Assembly: GCF_017942225.1 (NCBI RefSeq)
Contig: NZ_JAGKSD010000015.1
Span: 1 to 57,530 of the forward strand
Reading direction: 5' to 3'
Length of the DNA: 57,530 nucleotides
DNA from: Corynebacterium sp. Marseille-P3884
GTDB lineage: Bacteria; Actinomycetota; Actinomycetes; Mycobacteriales; Mycobacteriaceae
Position numbers and translations under genes: made by a program. This document shows, piece by piece, positions 34,366 through 42,939 of this stretch. Position 1 is the first letter of the stretch. Each line of letters starts with the position of its first letter. Below the pieces are notes generated by a model that searched no databases, was not told where the DNA came from, and saw only the letters and a program-made list of their open reading frames with translations.

Positions 34366-34917
34366 CTACTTGCCCAGCTCCTTGCGCCGCTGGTGCGCGA
34401 TGCGGAGACGCTCCGCGCGCTCCTTGCCGCGGTCCTCCAAAATCTTGTCGAGCATCTCGTCTTCTTCGTCGCCAATGTCGTAGTACGAGTACAGGCCCCA
34501 GGTGAGCACACCCGCCACCGGGAACACCACCCAGAAGTAATCCCCCTCAAAAACGAAGAGCCAGAGGAAAAACGCTGCCATCGTGATCGACCAGAGGATG
34601 CCCAGCGCACGGTTCAGCTTCTTCTTCCGGTCGAGCGCTTCATCAAGCTCACGGTCGGAGTACTCCGCGTTCGCTACCGTCGAGCCGTTCTCAATCGTCG
34701 CTGGCACAGGCGCCTGCTGTGCTTGACCACCCGGCAGGTCACCGAATAGCGCTGTCAGATCCGCCCGTGTGCGCGCCGCTGCTGCCCGTCCCGTACGTTC
34801 CTCGAACTCGTTGACGTCAAGGTAACCGTTAGCGAAGTGCTCCCCCAACCGGTCCAGCGCCTCCGAGCGCTCCGGGTCTCCCACGCGCACCTGGTTCGGA
34901 TCGAAATTCTCAGTCAC
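34366..34917 (-). CDS. DUF1707/2TM-domain protein
   Basis: A 183-residue protein. The N-terminal DUF1707 domain has VGDPERSEALDRLGEHFANGYL and DLTALFGDLPGG (residues about 10-68), a short SHOCT-like helical region of actinobacteria. A linker precedes a 2TM hairpin (ALGILWSITMAAFFLWLFVF and YFWVVFPVAGVLTWGLYSYY). The basic C-terminus RAERLRIAHQRRKELGK is cytoplasmic. The function is unknown. Confidence 0.86.
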   Translation of the reverse strand: MTENFDPNQVRVGDPERSEALDRLGEHFANGYLDVNEFEERTGRAAAARTRADLTALFGDLPGGQAQQAPVPATIENGSTVANAEYSDRELDEALDRKKKLNRALGILWSITMAAFFLWLFVFEGDYFWVVFPVAGVLTWGLYSYYDIGDEEDEMLDKILEDRGKERAERLRIAHQRRKELGK

Positions 34918-35022
34918 GAGCGTGGACCTTTCTAACTAGTCGCGGACTCCGCCAAAGAGCGCGAGCCCGTTCGCCATCAACTTATCGCATTTTAGCAGTC
35001 TAATCCGCATAGAATTCTGCCT

Positions 35023-35676
35023 ATGAACTGGATCATCGTGCTCATCGCATTAGCACTTTTCACCGTTGTCGCCGTGGTCTTCTTAATGGTTTATATCGCC
35101 GAAGACGTCACGCCGCACCCCGATCCGGGTCAATGGGGTCCGCCGCCGGTGTTCCGGGGCAGTCCACGCGTCGTCGCGCTCGCCCAAGCTTTGTATCCGC
35201 GTTTGCTCGGAACGATGTTCACCATCACGACGACACCTTCGAGCATGGTGATCCAGACCCGTCGGGACAATATCGTCAGAGAATACGCCACCGAAAGAGA
35301 AGCCTTCGACGAGGAGCGCGTCGTGATCCTGCACGACCGTCCCGAAGGATTCGTGCGCGAGGATCGCATCATTCGCCATGGCACCGAACAGGGACCGAAT
35401 TCGACCAGCAAATTCAGCTCCGGTTTCATGGGCACGGCGTTTAGGGCCGACCTGAACTGGGAGGTGTGGCGCGACGAACGCGGCAAATGGGTCAAACGCA
35501 GAACGAGCGGACCGAACCTGGATAGCGAGATCCACAAAGCAATGAAAGAAACCGGGGTGAAATTCGCGCCGTTCAAATTCAAGGAGCAGGACCTCAACAC
35601 ACAGATCGGATGCGTGGCAGCAATCCTCGGTCTGACGGTGGCGTTGGTCATTTTTGTAGTTCCGTTCGCCTTGTAA
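35023..35676 (+). CDS. Hypothetical membrane-anchored protein
   Basis: A 217-residue protein with a hydrophobic helix at each end (IIVLIALALFTVVAVVFLMV and AAILGLTVALVIFVVPFAL). The middle is a folded polar domain with TSGPNLDSEIHKAMKETG. I do not recognise a family. The frame is intact and preceded by an AT-rich spacer. Confidence 0.7.
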   Translation: MNWIIVLIALALFTVVAVVFLMVYIAEDVTPHPDPGQWGPPPVFRGSPRVVALAQALYPRLLGTMFTITTTPSSMVIQTRRDNIVREYATEREAFDEERVVILHDRPEGFVREDRIIRHGTEQGPNSTSKFSSGFMGTAFRADLNWEVWRDERGKWVKRRTSGPNLDSEIHKAMKETGVKFAPFKFKEQDLNTQIGCVAAILGLTVALVIFVVPFAL

Positions 35677-35721
35677 ACACGCAGCGGGTGAACGGCTGTT
35701 GAATTCTGTTGTGGCCTTCCA

Positions 35722-35808
35722 CACTATGCGATCGCAGTTTTCGGCCGATGCCGACCTGGGGTTTTGTACATCGCAGAGGGGACATCGCATAGGGCACATC
35801 GCATAGTG
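35722..35808. repeat. CATCGCATAG inverted-repeat family, copy 2
   Basis: An inverted copy at 35722-35732 and two direct ATCGCATAG units at 35784-35808 share the units of the palindrome at 24902-24990. It is again intergenic, here just upstream of the FUSC gene. A dispersed element family is the likely explanation. Confidence 0.6.
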
Positions 35809-35914
35809 CCCTGCCTGTCCACCCTCGGCCCCTCCCCGAGCAGCTCCCCAGGGACCCCGTTACAGTGTTGCAGGTTCCAAAATTTTCCGGAGATCACTGC
35901 CGAGGAGGTCGTCG

Positions 35915-36994
35915 TTGCTCAAATCCAGCCCGCTGTTCCAGATGGGCCCTGCCCAGCGCGACCACATCCCGGCATTCCGCACAGCGCTCGGCGTGGCCAT
36001 CCCGATGTTCACGCTGCTGGCACTCGGGCGGCTCGATTTGGCAATCTACGCGAACTTCGGCGCGTTCACCGGTGTGTACGGTCGGCACGCGACCCGTGAG
36101 AAGCGACTGAAACACCACATTCTCGCCGGGATCGCCCTCACCCTGTCTGTCACGATCGGCGCGACAATCGCTTGGTTCGACCTGAGCCCCTGGTTCCTCA
36201 TGGTGGTGACGGCGATGGTGTCCTCGCTGTGGGCGACAATCGCATTGTCGGCGGACATGAAACCGTCTGGTTCGGTCTTCGTGGTGTTCTCCGTCGCGGC
36301 GGTCGGCTCCCTGAGAAACCCGGTCCATCCCCTACTGGCCTTCGCCATCGCCGGCAGTGCGGCTTTGCTGTGCCTCGTGCTTGGTCAGCTGTCCCAGTTC
36401 ATCGGCGAGGGGCCCGGCGGCAACGCGAAGCCGAACGAAGTCCCGACACGCGCCCCGGGCGCTGCGCGCCTCCCCTGGCAGCGGTTAGCAGTCGAAGCCA
36501 GCCGCTTCTTCTTCTCGCCGCTCATCGCCGGCACGCTGGGGCTCATCTCAGTGAGTCTTTTCGACCCGCTCTCCCACTCGTACTGGGCGATGGTCGCCGC
36601 GGTCGCGCCGCTGGTCAACTCCCGGTTCAAGATGCAGTACTACCGCGCAATCGAGCGCGTGGTCGGCACCCTCACCGGCATCGCCGTGGCGGGATTCCTC
36701 CTCTCCCACTCCCCCGTCGGGTGGCAGATCGTCGTGTGGATTGTGGTTCTGCAGTACCTCACGGAGATGTACGTGACGCGGAATTACACAATCGCCGCGA
36801 CCTTCATCACCCCGACCGCATTGCTCATGGTTCAGACTGTCGATGCCGCACCTATTGCCCCCATGCTGCTGGCCCGCACCGCTGAGACAGTTCTAGGCGC
36901 CTTCGCCGCACTGATCATCATTGCCGTTGGCTACGTGCGGACATACCCCAACGTGGTCTTGCCGCGCCGCGTTCAGCGTCAACCGGAGTCCTAG
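35915..36994 (+). CDS. FUSC-family membrane protein
   Basis: A 359-residue membrane protein with about eight to ten helices in two sets, the arrangement of the FUSC (aromatic acid exporter/AaeB-like) family. The start is TTG at 35915, six bases after GAGGAGG. Gly-rich LDLAIYANFGAFTGVYG near residue 45 and repeated VSSLWATIALS stretches are family-like. Substrate unknown. Its stop codon lies immediately next to a fragment of an unrelated oxidoreductase, so its downstream context has been rearranged. Confidence 0.83.
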   Translation: MLKSSPLFQMGPAQRDHIPAFRTALGVAIPMFTLLALGRLDLAIYANFGAFTGVYGRHATREKRLKHHILAGIALTLSVTIGATIAWFDLSPWFLMVVTAMVSSLWATIALSADMKPSGSVFVVFSVAAVGSLRNPVHPLLAFAIAGSAALLCLVLGQLSQFIGEGPGGNAKPNEVPTRAPGAARLPWQRLAVEASRFFFSPLIAGTLGLISVSLFDPLSHSYWAMVAAVAPLVNSRFKMQYYRAIERVVGTLTGIAVAGFLLSHSPVGWQIVVWIVVLQYLTEMYVTRNYTIAATFITPTALLMVQTVDAAPIAPMLLARTAETVLGAFAALIIIAVGYVRTYPNVVLPRRVQRQPES

Positions 36995-37246
36995 CTACGT
37001 AACCTGCTCAATGTCGGCTCCACCACCTTCGGCCGCACCTACGTCGCCGAGCCGGACAAGCTCATTGAGCAGCTCAAGGCCGACCCCGCCGTCATGTCCG
37101 CCGACACCCTGCTCATCACCATCCCCACCGGCATGGGCGTGGACGTCAACGTGAAGATCTTGGAAAACTTCCCCACCCACGTCGCCCCTGCGCTGGGCTG
37201 GCGGCCGAACAGCGAAGGCTCCGTTACCGGCTACCCCATCGAGTAA
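36995..37246 (+). pseudogene. C-terminal fragment of LLM-class flavin oxidoreductase
   Basis: Starting exactly at the FUSC stop, the frame reads LRNLLNVGSTTFGRTY, then a loop, then VAPALGWRP and a stop at 37246, the C-terminus of a luciferase-like (LLM) monooxygenase. There is no start codon and no N-terminal part. The N-terminal 80 codons of a similar protein are 6 kb downstream at 43019. Confidence 0.8.
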
Positions 37247-37288
37247 TTCCTGCAGGTTGCAAGCTCTTCGTCCCAACGTCAGTTCAGT

Positions 37289-37330
37289 ATGTGTTGAATA
37301 GTTCAGTTAATACTGTATAGTTCAGCACAT
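37289..37330 (+). promoter_or_regulatory. Leaderless promoter and operator of cmtR
   Basis: An inverted repeat ATGTGTTGAA (37289-37298) and TTCAGCACAT (37321-37330) ends on the ATG. A -35 TTGAAT (37294-37299), a 16-base spacer and a -10 TATAGT (37316-37321) lie inside it, seven bases before the ATG at 37329. The mRNA would be leaderless and an ArsR-type dimer would block the promoter. Confidence 0.75.
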
Positions 37331-37688
37331 GCTGACTATTGCTTCGCGCCTCGACGTCATGAACCGGCTCGGCCGGGCCATGGCGGATCCGACGCGCTCC
37401 CGAATCCTGATGACCCTACTCGACGGCCCGAGCTACCCAGCCGTGCTTGCGCGCGACCTGGACCTGACCCGCTCGAACGTCTCGAACCACCTGACCTGCT
37501 TGCGCGACTGCGGCATCATCGTCGCCGAGCCAGAGGGCCGCAAGACCCGCTACGAAATCGCCGATCCGCACCTCGCGGCAGCGCTCGACGCACTGGTGAA
37601 CGCAACGTTGGCTGTCGACGAAAACGCCCCGTGCATCGACCCTGAGTGCTCGGTGCCCGGCTGCGGCGAGAAGGAGGCGGACGCATGA
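37329..37688 (+). CDS. cmtR: CmtR-type Cd(II)/Pb(II) repressor (ArsR/SmtB family)
   Basis: A 119-residue winged-helix repressor. The HTH is in LARDLDLTRSNVSNHLTCL (residues 40-58). Cys57, Cys61 and Cys102 occupy the same positions as the three metal ligands of mycobacterial CmtR, which senses Cd and Pb; two more Cys (107, 112) form a C-terminal CxxxxCxxxxC extension that may add a site. In the absence of metal it should repress itself and the ATPase. The stop overlaps the ATPase ATG (ATGA), so the two are coupled. It is a transcriptional switch for metal efflux. Confidence 0.9.
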   Translation: MLTIASRLDVMNRLGRAMADPTRSRILMTLLDGPSYPAVLARDLDLTRSNVSNHLTCLRDCGIIVAEPEGRKTRYEIADPHLAAALDALVNATLAVDENAPCIDPECSVPGCGEKEADA

Positions 37689-39577
37689 GCTCGGCGTGTG
37701 GATGCGAACACGAAACCGCCACGGAGATTGAAGAGCTCGATCGGCCATGGTGGAAGGACCCCGAGTTGCTACTGCCGATCTTCTCCGGCGTAGCCCTCTG
37801 CATAGGCCTGGCGCTGGACTGGTCCGGGCTGGAGACACCCGCGACGATACTGTTCTGGGTCGGTCTGCTGCTAGGCGCATACACGTTCGCGCCCGGAGCG
37901 ATCCGGAATCTTGTCACGAAGCGCAAGCTCGGCATTGGTTTGCTGATGACGATCAGCGCGGTTGGCGCGGTGATCCTCGGCTTCGTCGGAGAGGCCGCAG
38001 CGCTGGCGTTCCTGTACTCGATCGCTGAGGCGCTCGAGGACAAGGCAATGGACCGGGCCCAGGGCGGACTGCGGGCACTGTTGAAGTTGGTACCGCAGAC
38101 CGCGACGGTGCTGCGTGACGGCGCGGCGGTCGAAGTCACAGCGAAGGACCTCGTGGCTGGCGAGCTGATGCTTGTGCGCCCCGGGGAGCGGATCGCCACG
38201 GACGGCATCATTCGGTCCGGGCGCTCCAGCCTTGACACCTCAGCGATCACCGGAGAATCCATTCCGGAGGAGGTAGCGCCCGGTGATGAGGTGCCCGCGG
38301 GAGCGATCAACTCCGCCGGTGTGCTGGAGGTCGAGACGACCGCAGCTGGAACGGACAACTCGCTGACCACACTCGTGGACCTAGTCGAGCAGGCGCAGGC
38401 GGAAAAGGGCGACCGCGCCCGGATCGCCGACCGGATTGCCCGACCCTTAGTGCCCGGGGTGATGATCCTGGCGGTGCTAGTCGGCGTGATCGGCTCGCTG
38501 CTGGGCGACCCCGAGACGTGGATCACCCGTGCGCTGGTGGTCCTGGTCGCCGCATCGCCGTGCGCGCTGGCAATCTCCGTGCCGCTGACGGTCGTGGCCG
38601 CGATCGGCGCGGCCAGCCAGTTTGGCGTGGTCATCAAGTCCGGCGCGGCATTCGAGCGGCTCGGCGGCATCCATCACCTAGCGGTGGACAAGACTGGAAC
38701 CCTCACCCGCAACCAGCCCGAGGTAACCGGCGTGGTCCCGGCAGACGGATTCAATCGGGCGCAGGTGCTTGCTTTCGCCGCGGCAGTTGAGCAGCAATCG
38801 ACGCACCCCCTCGCCGCGGCGATCGCGGCGGCGGGGCCCGAAGCGCCCGCTGCCCTGGACATCAGCGAGGAAGCCGGGAATGGCATCGGCGGCACCGTCG
38901 AGGGACGACGGGTGCTGGTGGGCAGCCCCCGGTGGATCGACGCCGGGCCACTGAAGGCCGATGTTGAGCGCATGGAGTCCGAGGGGCAGACTTGCGTCCT
39001 GGTCACCGTCGATGACGCCCTTGCCGGGGCGATCGGGGTCCGCGACGAGCTGCGGCCCGAAGTGCCCGAAGCCGTGCAGACCCTTCACGCCAACGACGTG
39101 GAAGTGAGCATGCTTACCGGTGACAACACTCGCACCGCCCGGGCACTGGCTGAAATCGCCGGAATCGACGACGTGCGCGCCGAGCTACGCCCGGAGGACA
39201 AGGCGAGCATCGTCGCCGAACTCTCCTCCAAGACGCCCACGGCGATGATCGGCGACGGCATCAACGACGCGCCGGCACTGGCGGGCGCAACGGTGGGCAT
39301 AGCGATGGGAGCAACCGGCTCCGACGCCGCGATCGAATCCGCTGACGTCGCCTTCACCGGCCATGACCTCCGGCTGATCCCGCAGGCTCTGCAGCACGCC
39401 CGCCGAGGCAGCAGGATCATCAACCAGAACATCGTGCTGTCTCTGGCCATCATCATCGTGTTGATGCCGCTTGCGATCAGCGGCGTGCTGGGCCTGGCCG
39501 CCGTCGTGTTGGTTCACGAGGTCGCCGAAGTCATCGTGATCTTGAACGGCCTGCGGGCTGCGCAAGCGAAGCGCTGA
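37685..39577 (+). CDS. cadA: Cd/Pb/Zn-translocating P1B-type ATPase
   Basis: A 630-residue heavy-metal ATPase. Motifs: TGES (Thr189), SPCALAIS (Cys293 in TM6, the transport site), DKTGTLT (Asp335 phosphorylated), GDGINDAPAL near 525. The N-terminus has a short CGCEHE metal motif instead of a full HMA domain, common for the CadA/CtpG branch. It exports divalent soft metals from the cytoplasm. Translational coupling to cmtR shows co-regulation. The segment is more GC-rich than the flanks, in line with lateral transfer. Confidence 0.92.
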   Translation: MSSACGCEHETATEIEELDRPWWKDPELLLPIFSGVALCIGLALDWSGLETPATILFWVGLLLGAYTFAPGAIRNLVTKRKLGIGLLMTISAVGAVILGFVGEAAALAFLYSIAEALEDKAMDRAQGGLRALLKLVPQTATVLRDGAAVEVTAKDLVAGELMLVRPGERIATDGIIRSGRSSLDTSAITGESIPEEVAPGDEVPAGAINSAGVLEVETTAAGTDNSLTTLVDLVEQAQAEKGDRARIADRIARPLVPGVMILAVLVGVIGSLLGDPETWITRALVVLVAASPCALAISVPLTVVAAIGAASQFGVVIKSGAAFERLGGIHHLAVDKTGTLTRNQPEVTGVVPADGFNRAQVLAFAAAVEQQSTHPLAAAIAAAGPEAPAALDISEEAGNGIGGTVEGRRVLVGSPRWIDAGPLKADVERMESEGQTCVLVTVDDALAGAIGVRDELRPEVPEAVQTLHANDVEVSMLTGDNTRTARALAEIAGIDDVRAELRPEDKASIVAELSSKTPTAMIGDGINDAPALAGATVGIAMGATGSDAAIESADVAFTGHDLRLIPQALQHARRGSRIINQNIVLSLAIIIVLMPLAISGVLGLAAVVLVHEVAEVIVILNGLRAAQAKR

Positions 39578-39655
39578 GCCACACTTTCGCCCAGCGCGCT
39601 GGCTCTCCAACGCGGATCTTGGAAGGATCGAGCTGCTCAGGAACCAAGCGTCATC

Positions 39656-40636
39656 TCAAAACTTTTGATGCCGAGCTTCATCGACACGGCCCGCGACTAC
39701 CTGGGCAGTGTGTTTGGCAAAGGGCCCCACACCCATCAGCGTTGCCGATCCGTCGCCAGTCCAGTTGCCGTAACCGACTAGATGCAGATTCTCCACTTCA
39801 GGTTCGCGGTCGCGCATGAGGTGGCGGAATGGGCCGAGGGCCGGACGGAAACCGGTGCACCAGATCAGGTGGTCGTGGTCGAGCTCGCTCAAGCTATCGA
39901 AGATAGGGGTAGCGGTGAGCTGGCCAGAGTTGCGGAGTTCACGTAGATGAGGAAGCGCGACAATGTCCCCGAGGTTCGGGCCGGAATCGCCGCCGAGAAT
40001 CCGGCGGCGACTGTTGAGAAAGAGATCGCGGCCATCGACGTCGTCAGGCATCCAACGCGGTTGCTCACGTGTGAACCATGTGACCTCCGACGTCCCGATG
40101 AGGTCTGCGGCGATCTGGGCACCCGAGTTCGCCGCACCGACCACCGCGACCTTCGCGCCGCGGAATGGTTCGGGACCGGGGTAGGTCGACGAGTGCCACT
40201 GGCGTCCCTGGAAGGTACCGGGATAGTGGGGCACGAAGGGCGCGGACCACGTGCCTGTGGCCGCGATAACGTGTTCCGCTGTGAATTGACCGGCGCTCGT
40301 ATCTAGGGAGAACATCCCTTCGTCATGGGACACGCTGTGAACGTGCACTGGGCGCCTAACCGGGAGGTCGTAGCGTTTTTCGTAGCCTTCCAGATAGTCG
40401 ATGACATGGCTTGCGGGCGGGTACCCCGGGTACCGCGGCATAGGCCAGCCGGGCAGATTGGAGAACTCCGCGGCCGAGAAAAGTGTCAGCGAAGGCCACG
40501 TGTGCAACCACGCTCCACCGGGTTCCTCTTGGTTGTCAAGGATCAAGAAGTCCACTTTGAAGCGCCGCAGGTAGTATGCCGTGGCTAGACCGGACTGGCC
40601 ACCACCGACGACGATGGCCGTGTGATGCTCAGCCAC
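39656..40636 (-). CDS. Flavin-dependent monooxygenase/oxidoreductase (CzcO/ArsO-like)
   Basis: A 326-residue FAD/NAD(P)H enzyme. The FAD-binding GGGQSGLATAYYLRR is near residue 12, the flavin-containing monooxygenase-like region WLHTWPSLTLFSAAEFSNLPG near 45, and the second nucleotide motif GAANSGAQIAADL near 166. The protein is at the short end for the family but has both nucleotide sites. Relatives (CzcO, ArsO) occur beside metal resistance genes, and here the neighbour is the Cd/Pb ATPase. Its substrate is unknown. It starts at ATG 40636. Confidence 0.87.
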   Translation of the reverse strand: MAEHHTAIVVGGGQSGLATAYYLRRFKVDFLILDNQEEPGGAWLHTWPSLTLFSAAEFSNLPGWPMPRYPGYPPASHVIDYLEGYEKRYDLPVRRPVHVHSVSHDEGMFSLDTSAGQFTAEHVIAATGTWSAPFVPHYPGTFQGRQWHSSTYPGPEPFRGAKVAVVGAANSGAQIAADLIGTSEVTWFTREQPRWMPDDVDGRDLFLNSRRRILGGDSGPNLGDIVALPHLRELRNSGQLTATPIFDSLSELDHDHLIWCTGFRPALGPFRHLMRDREPEVENLHLVGYGNWTGDGSATLMGVGPFAKHTAQVVAGRVDEARHQKF

Positions 40637-40787
40637 TCGGTCACCCCTCCATAATCTCCCAGAAGCGACACTTCAGTATCGTTTCTCACCTCATCGGGCA
40701 CATGCCCAACCAGTTGTGTCTCCGCGAACTCACCAACAGGGAGAGCTTGTCAGCAGTAGTCAACAATCACCACCTTAACGCCCCGCG

Positions 40788-40815
40788 TTACACGTTGAAC
40801 TTGAGCTCCACGGAT
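40788..40815 (-). repeat. VEFKFNV-stop repeat, copy 1
   Basis: On the minus strand the sequence reads VELKFNV followed by a stop (CACGTTGAACTTGAGCTCCA on plus). It is the first of four copies in 40.8-47.5 kb. The only shared part is about 23 bp, so it may be a gene-end attachment site. See the corresponding finding. Confidence 0.55.
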
Positions 40816-40876
40816 TGTCGAAAGACTATAACCTCCCCCGAGCCGCCAAGCCCTTTTCCGTATTACGATTACGTGC

Positions 40877-41122
40877 ATGGAAACTATCAACGGGAAGCCA
40901 GTCAGCGAAGAGCAAATCGATGCGTGGGTAACCGAAGCCGAGAAAGGCTACGACGTAGAGACACTTCGTCGACGTGGAAGGAAACCTCGAAACGAAGATG
41001 CTGCGAAGGTTATCTCCATTCGGCTTTCCCCCGGCGAGATATCGGACCTCGACAAGTATGCGGCTGCAAACGGATGGTCACGCTCTCAGGCAATCCGCGA
41101 AGCGCTAAAGAATGCTATTTAG
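40877..41122 (+). CDS. Ribbon-helix-helix protein, antitoxin-like
   Basis: An 81-residue protein. The C-terminal VISIRLSPGEISDLDKYAAA, then NGWSRSQAIREAL, is a ribbon-helix-helix DNA-binding motif of the CopG/Arc type. The N-terminal VSEEQIDAWVTEAEKGYDVETLRRRGRK is a known antitoxin-type extension in actinobacteria. No toxin gene follows; the next gene is a VOC protein, so it is an orphan. TTACGAT at 40863-40869 just ahead of the ATG suggests a leaderless transcript. Confidence 0.78.
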   Translation: METINGKPVSEEQIDAWVTEAEKGYDVETLRRRGRKPRNEDAAKVISIRLSPGEISDLDKYAAANGWSRSQAIREALKNAI

Positions 41123-41167
41123 AAATGCACGTAGCAAGCGTCAGATCCCATCCTCATAATAGAGACC

Positions 41168-41518
41168 ATGAATGATGCCAATCTCACGATCCGGCAGATC
41201 ACCTTCGACTGCCACGATCCCTCAAAGCTCGCCAAGTTTTGGTCCGCCGCAACCGGTTGCGAAATCGCCGCGGATTACGGCGATTTTGTGATGGTTAATT
41301 CCACCCCGGCGCTGGGATTTCAGCGCGTCAAGGATCCGACACCTGGGAAAAACCGCATGCACATCGACGTTGGCGGGGCGGAGCGCGAAACTTTAATAGA
41401 ACGCCTCAAAGACCTAGGCGCTACCGAACTCACCACCCACGAGGCGCCGGGATTGGTGTGGACTGTCATGCAGGACCCGGAAGGCAACGAGTTCTGCGTG
41501 GGTAACCCCGGGGACTAG
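41168..41518 (+). CDS. VOC-superfamily glyoxalase-like protein
   Basis: A 116-residue single-domain VOC protein. The beta-alpha-beta-beta-beta fold starts with IRQITFDCHDPSKLAKFWSAAT and ends with WTVMQDPEGNEFCVGN, the usual metal-ligand Glu region. It could be a small detoxification enzyme or resistance-like binder; substrate unknown. The sequence ATAATAG ahead of the ATG at 41168 hints at leaderless transcription, as for the preceding gene. Confidence 0.83.
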   Translation: MNDANLTIRQITFDCHDPSKLAKFWSAATGCEIAADYGDFVMVNSTPALGFQRVKDPTPGKNRMHIDVGGAERETLIERLKDLGATELTTHEAPGLVWTVMQDPEGNEFCVGNPGD

Positions 41519-41563
41519 CTACACTACACGGAACGTCTCCAGGTCCAGAGCTGGCGTCAATCT

Positions 41564-41824
41564 GTGATGTCGCTAGCGGGAGACACGGTCAATGCTGCGA
41601 ACCGCGCCCGTCAGGCTGCGGTGGATCAGGCGCAGAAAGCCACCGAGAAAATTCGCGACATGAACGACGACCGGCTACTTGCGAAGGCCGCTGAAATCGA
41701 AGCCCGACGGGAGAAGGAAGAGCGAAAAGCACTCGACTCAACCGACGACGAGAATAATTCTGAGACAGATTCCCGTCCGTCGCGACGCGGTCTTCGTTTT
41801 CGCCGAGACAAGAACGACTCGTAG
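41564..41824 (+). CDS. Small charged hypothetical protein
   Basis: An 86-residue protein rich in Arg, Lys and Glu with helix-forming AANRARQAAVDQAQKATEKI and a basic C-terminus SRRGLRFRRDKNDS. It is immediately upstream of arfB, and its 3' half plus arfB occur again (diverged) at 45.59 kb. The start may be GTG 41564 or ATG 41567. Function unknown. Confidence 0.55.
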   Translation: MMSLAGDTVNAANRARQAAVDQAQKATEKIRDMNDDRLLAKAAEIEARREKEERKALDSTDDENNSETDSRPSRRGLRFRRDKNDS

Positions 41825-41843
41825 GGCACCTAGACTGGGCTGC

Positions 41844-42287
41844 ATGAAAGACCTGACCATCGCGCCCGGCCCGGGGATCCCCGACGGTGCAGTCATCGCC
41901 GCTGCCGACCTAACGGAGCGGTTCGCGAAGTCGTCTGGTCCGGGCGGCCAGGGCGTCAACACGACCGACAGCAAGGTCCAACTTTCCATCGATATCGCGG
42001 AAAGCGCATCGCTTACCGACGCCCAACGCCGCCGCATCTTGCGCAACCTCGAGCACCGCTTGGACGGCTCCGTCCTCACCGTGTCTGCGTCGACCCAGCG
42101 GTCGCAGGTGCGCAACCGAGCTGAGGCACGCGAACGCATGGCCTCCCTGTTGCGCGAGGCCCTCGCGCCACCGCCTCCCCCACGGCGTAAGACGAAGCCG
42201 ACGAGGGGCTCGGTGCGGCGCCGACTCGAAGCGAAGAAGCGGCGCTCGGAGCTGAAGTCGACGAGGCGACGGCCCCAGATTCCCTAA
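41844..42287 (+). CDS. arfB: Alternative ribosome-rescue factor ArfB
   Basis: A 147-residue peptidyl-tRNA hydrolase-like factor. The GGQ motif is at residues 34-36 (SSGPGGQGVNTTDSKVQL), and the C-terminal tail is basic with Lys/Arg clusters (KTKPTRGSVRRRLEAKKRR) that reach the mRNA channel. ArfB frees ribosomes stalled on truncated mRNAs. A diverged, frameshifted copy exists at 45759. The gene is convergent with higA. Confidence 0.92.
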   Translation: MKDLTIAPGPGIPDGAVIAAADLTERFAKSSGPGGQGVNTTDSKVQLSIDIAESASLTDAQRRRILRNLEHRLDGSVLTVSASTQRSQVRNRAEARERMASLLREALAPPPPPRRKTKPTRGSVRRRLEAKKRRSELKSTRRRPQIP

Positions 42288-42294
42288 TTCGGGC

Positions 42295-42600
42295 CTATGC
42301 CGAGGCAGCTTGGATCGGCTGAATCCGCTCGATCTCAGCGAGGGCCTTATCCTCCGCCACCTCAATCTCATACTGGTTCTGCAGATTCATCCAGAAGATC
42401 GGCTCGACGCCAAAGTATTTTCCGAGCCTGAGCGCGGTGTCAGCTGTAATTCCGCGTTTCCCGTGCACGATCTCGTTGATTCGACGAGGGGGCACCCCGA
42501 TCGATACGGCAAGCTTGTGCTGAGTGATTTCAAATCCCTCAATGAAATCCTCGAGAAGAATCTCTCCAGGATGAATCGGTGGGTAAAGCTTCTCCGACAT
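42295..42600 (-). CDS. higA: HigA-type antitoxin
   Basis: A 101-residue XRE-family protein. PPIHPGEILLEDFIEGFEI, then TQHKLAVSIGVPPRRINEI, is the HigA addiction-module signature with the HTH at residues 28-50. It binds the HigB toxin and its own operator. It follows higB by eight bases, the normal reversed order of HigBA modules. It starts at ATG 42600. Confidence 0.92.
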   Translation of the reverse strand: MSEKLYPPIHPGEILLEDFIEGFEITQHKLAVSIGVPPRRINEIVHGKRGITADTALRLGKYFGVEPIFWMNLQNQYEIEVAEDKALAEIERIQPIQAASA

Positions 42601-42608
42601 GGCGTTCC

Positions 42609-42890
42609 TTAGTGGTAGTCCTCGATGGTCACTTGCTCGGGCCCCGCGCTCGTCCAGCGAAAAGTGATTCTCCACTGGTCATTGACCCGGATGCTGAAAG
42701 TCCCTTTCCTGTCGCCCTTGAGCGCCTCTAGACGGTTCCCGGGCGGCACACCGAGGGAGTCAAGAGAGACTGCCGCATCAAGCTGGTGGAGTTTCTTGTT
42801 CGCCGACTTGTGGATCCGAGGATCCAATTTCGGAACCGGCTCACGCAGAAACACCAGTTCTGTTTGTCGATTCCCGAACGACTGGATCAT
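42609..42890 (-). CDS. higB: HigB-type mRNA interferase toxin
   Basis: A 93-residue RelE/HigB toxin. The helix-strand pattern of the family is visible in DPRIHKSANKKLHQLDAA, LEALKGDRKGTFSIRVNDQWRITFRW (in two parts) and the end VTIEDYH. These toxins cleave mRNA on the ribosome. An operator-like inverted repeat lies just upstream at 42909. The module likely stabilises the surrounding acquired cassettes. Confidence 0.9.
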   Translation of the reverse strand: MIQSFGNRQTELVFLREPVPKLDPRIHKSANKKLHQLDAAVSLDSLGVPPGNRLEALKGDRKGTFSIRVNDQWRITFRWTSAGPEQVTIEDYH

Positions 42891-42908
42891 GCTTCACCCT
42901 ATCCCCCA

Positions 42909-42939
42909 TAACGCGAAGCGTCAATAACGCATCGCGTTA
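42909..42939 (-). promoter_or_regulatory. Operator palindrome of higBA
   Basis: Perfect 8-bp arms TAACGCGA (42909-42916) and TCGCGTTA (42932-42939), centre-to-centre 23 bp, lie 18 bases before the higB start. It is the expected site for HigA autorepression. The right arm runs into the VEFKFNV repeat copy 2. Confidence 0.7.
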
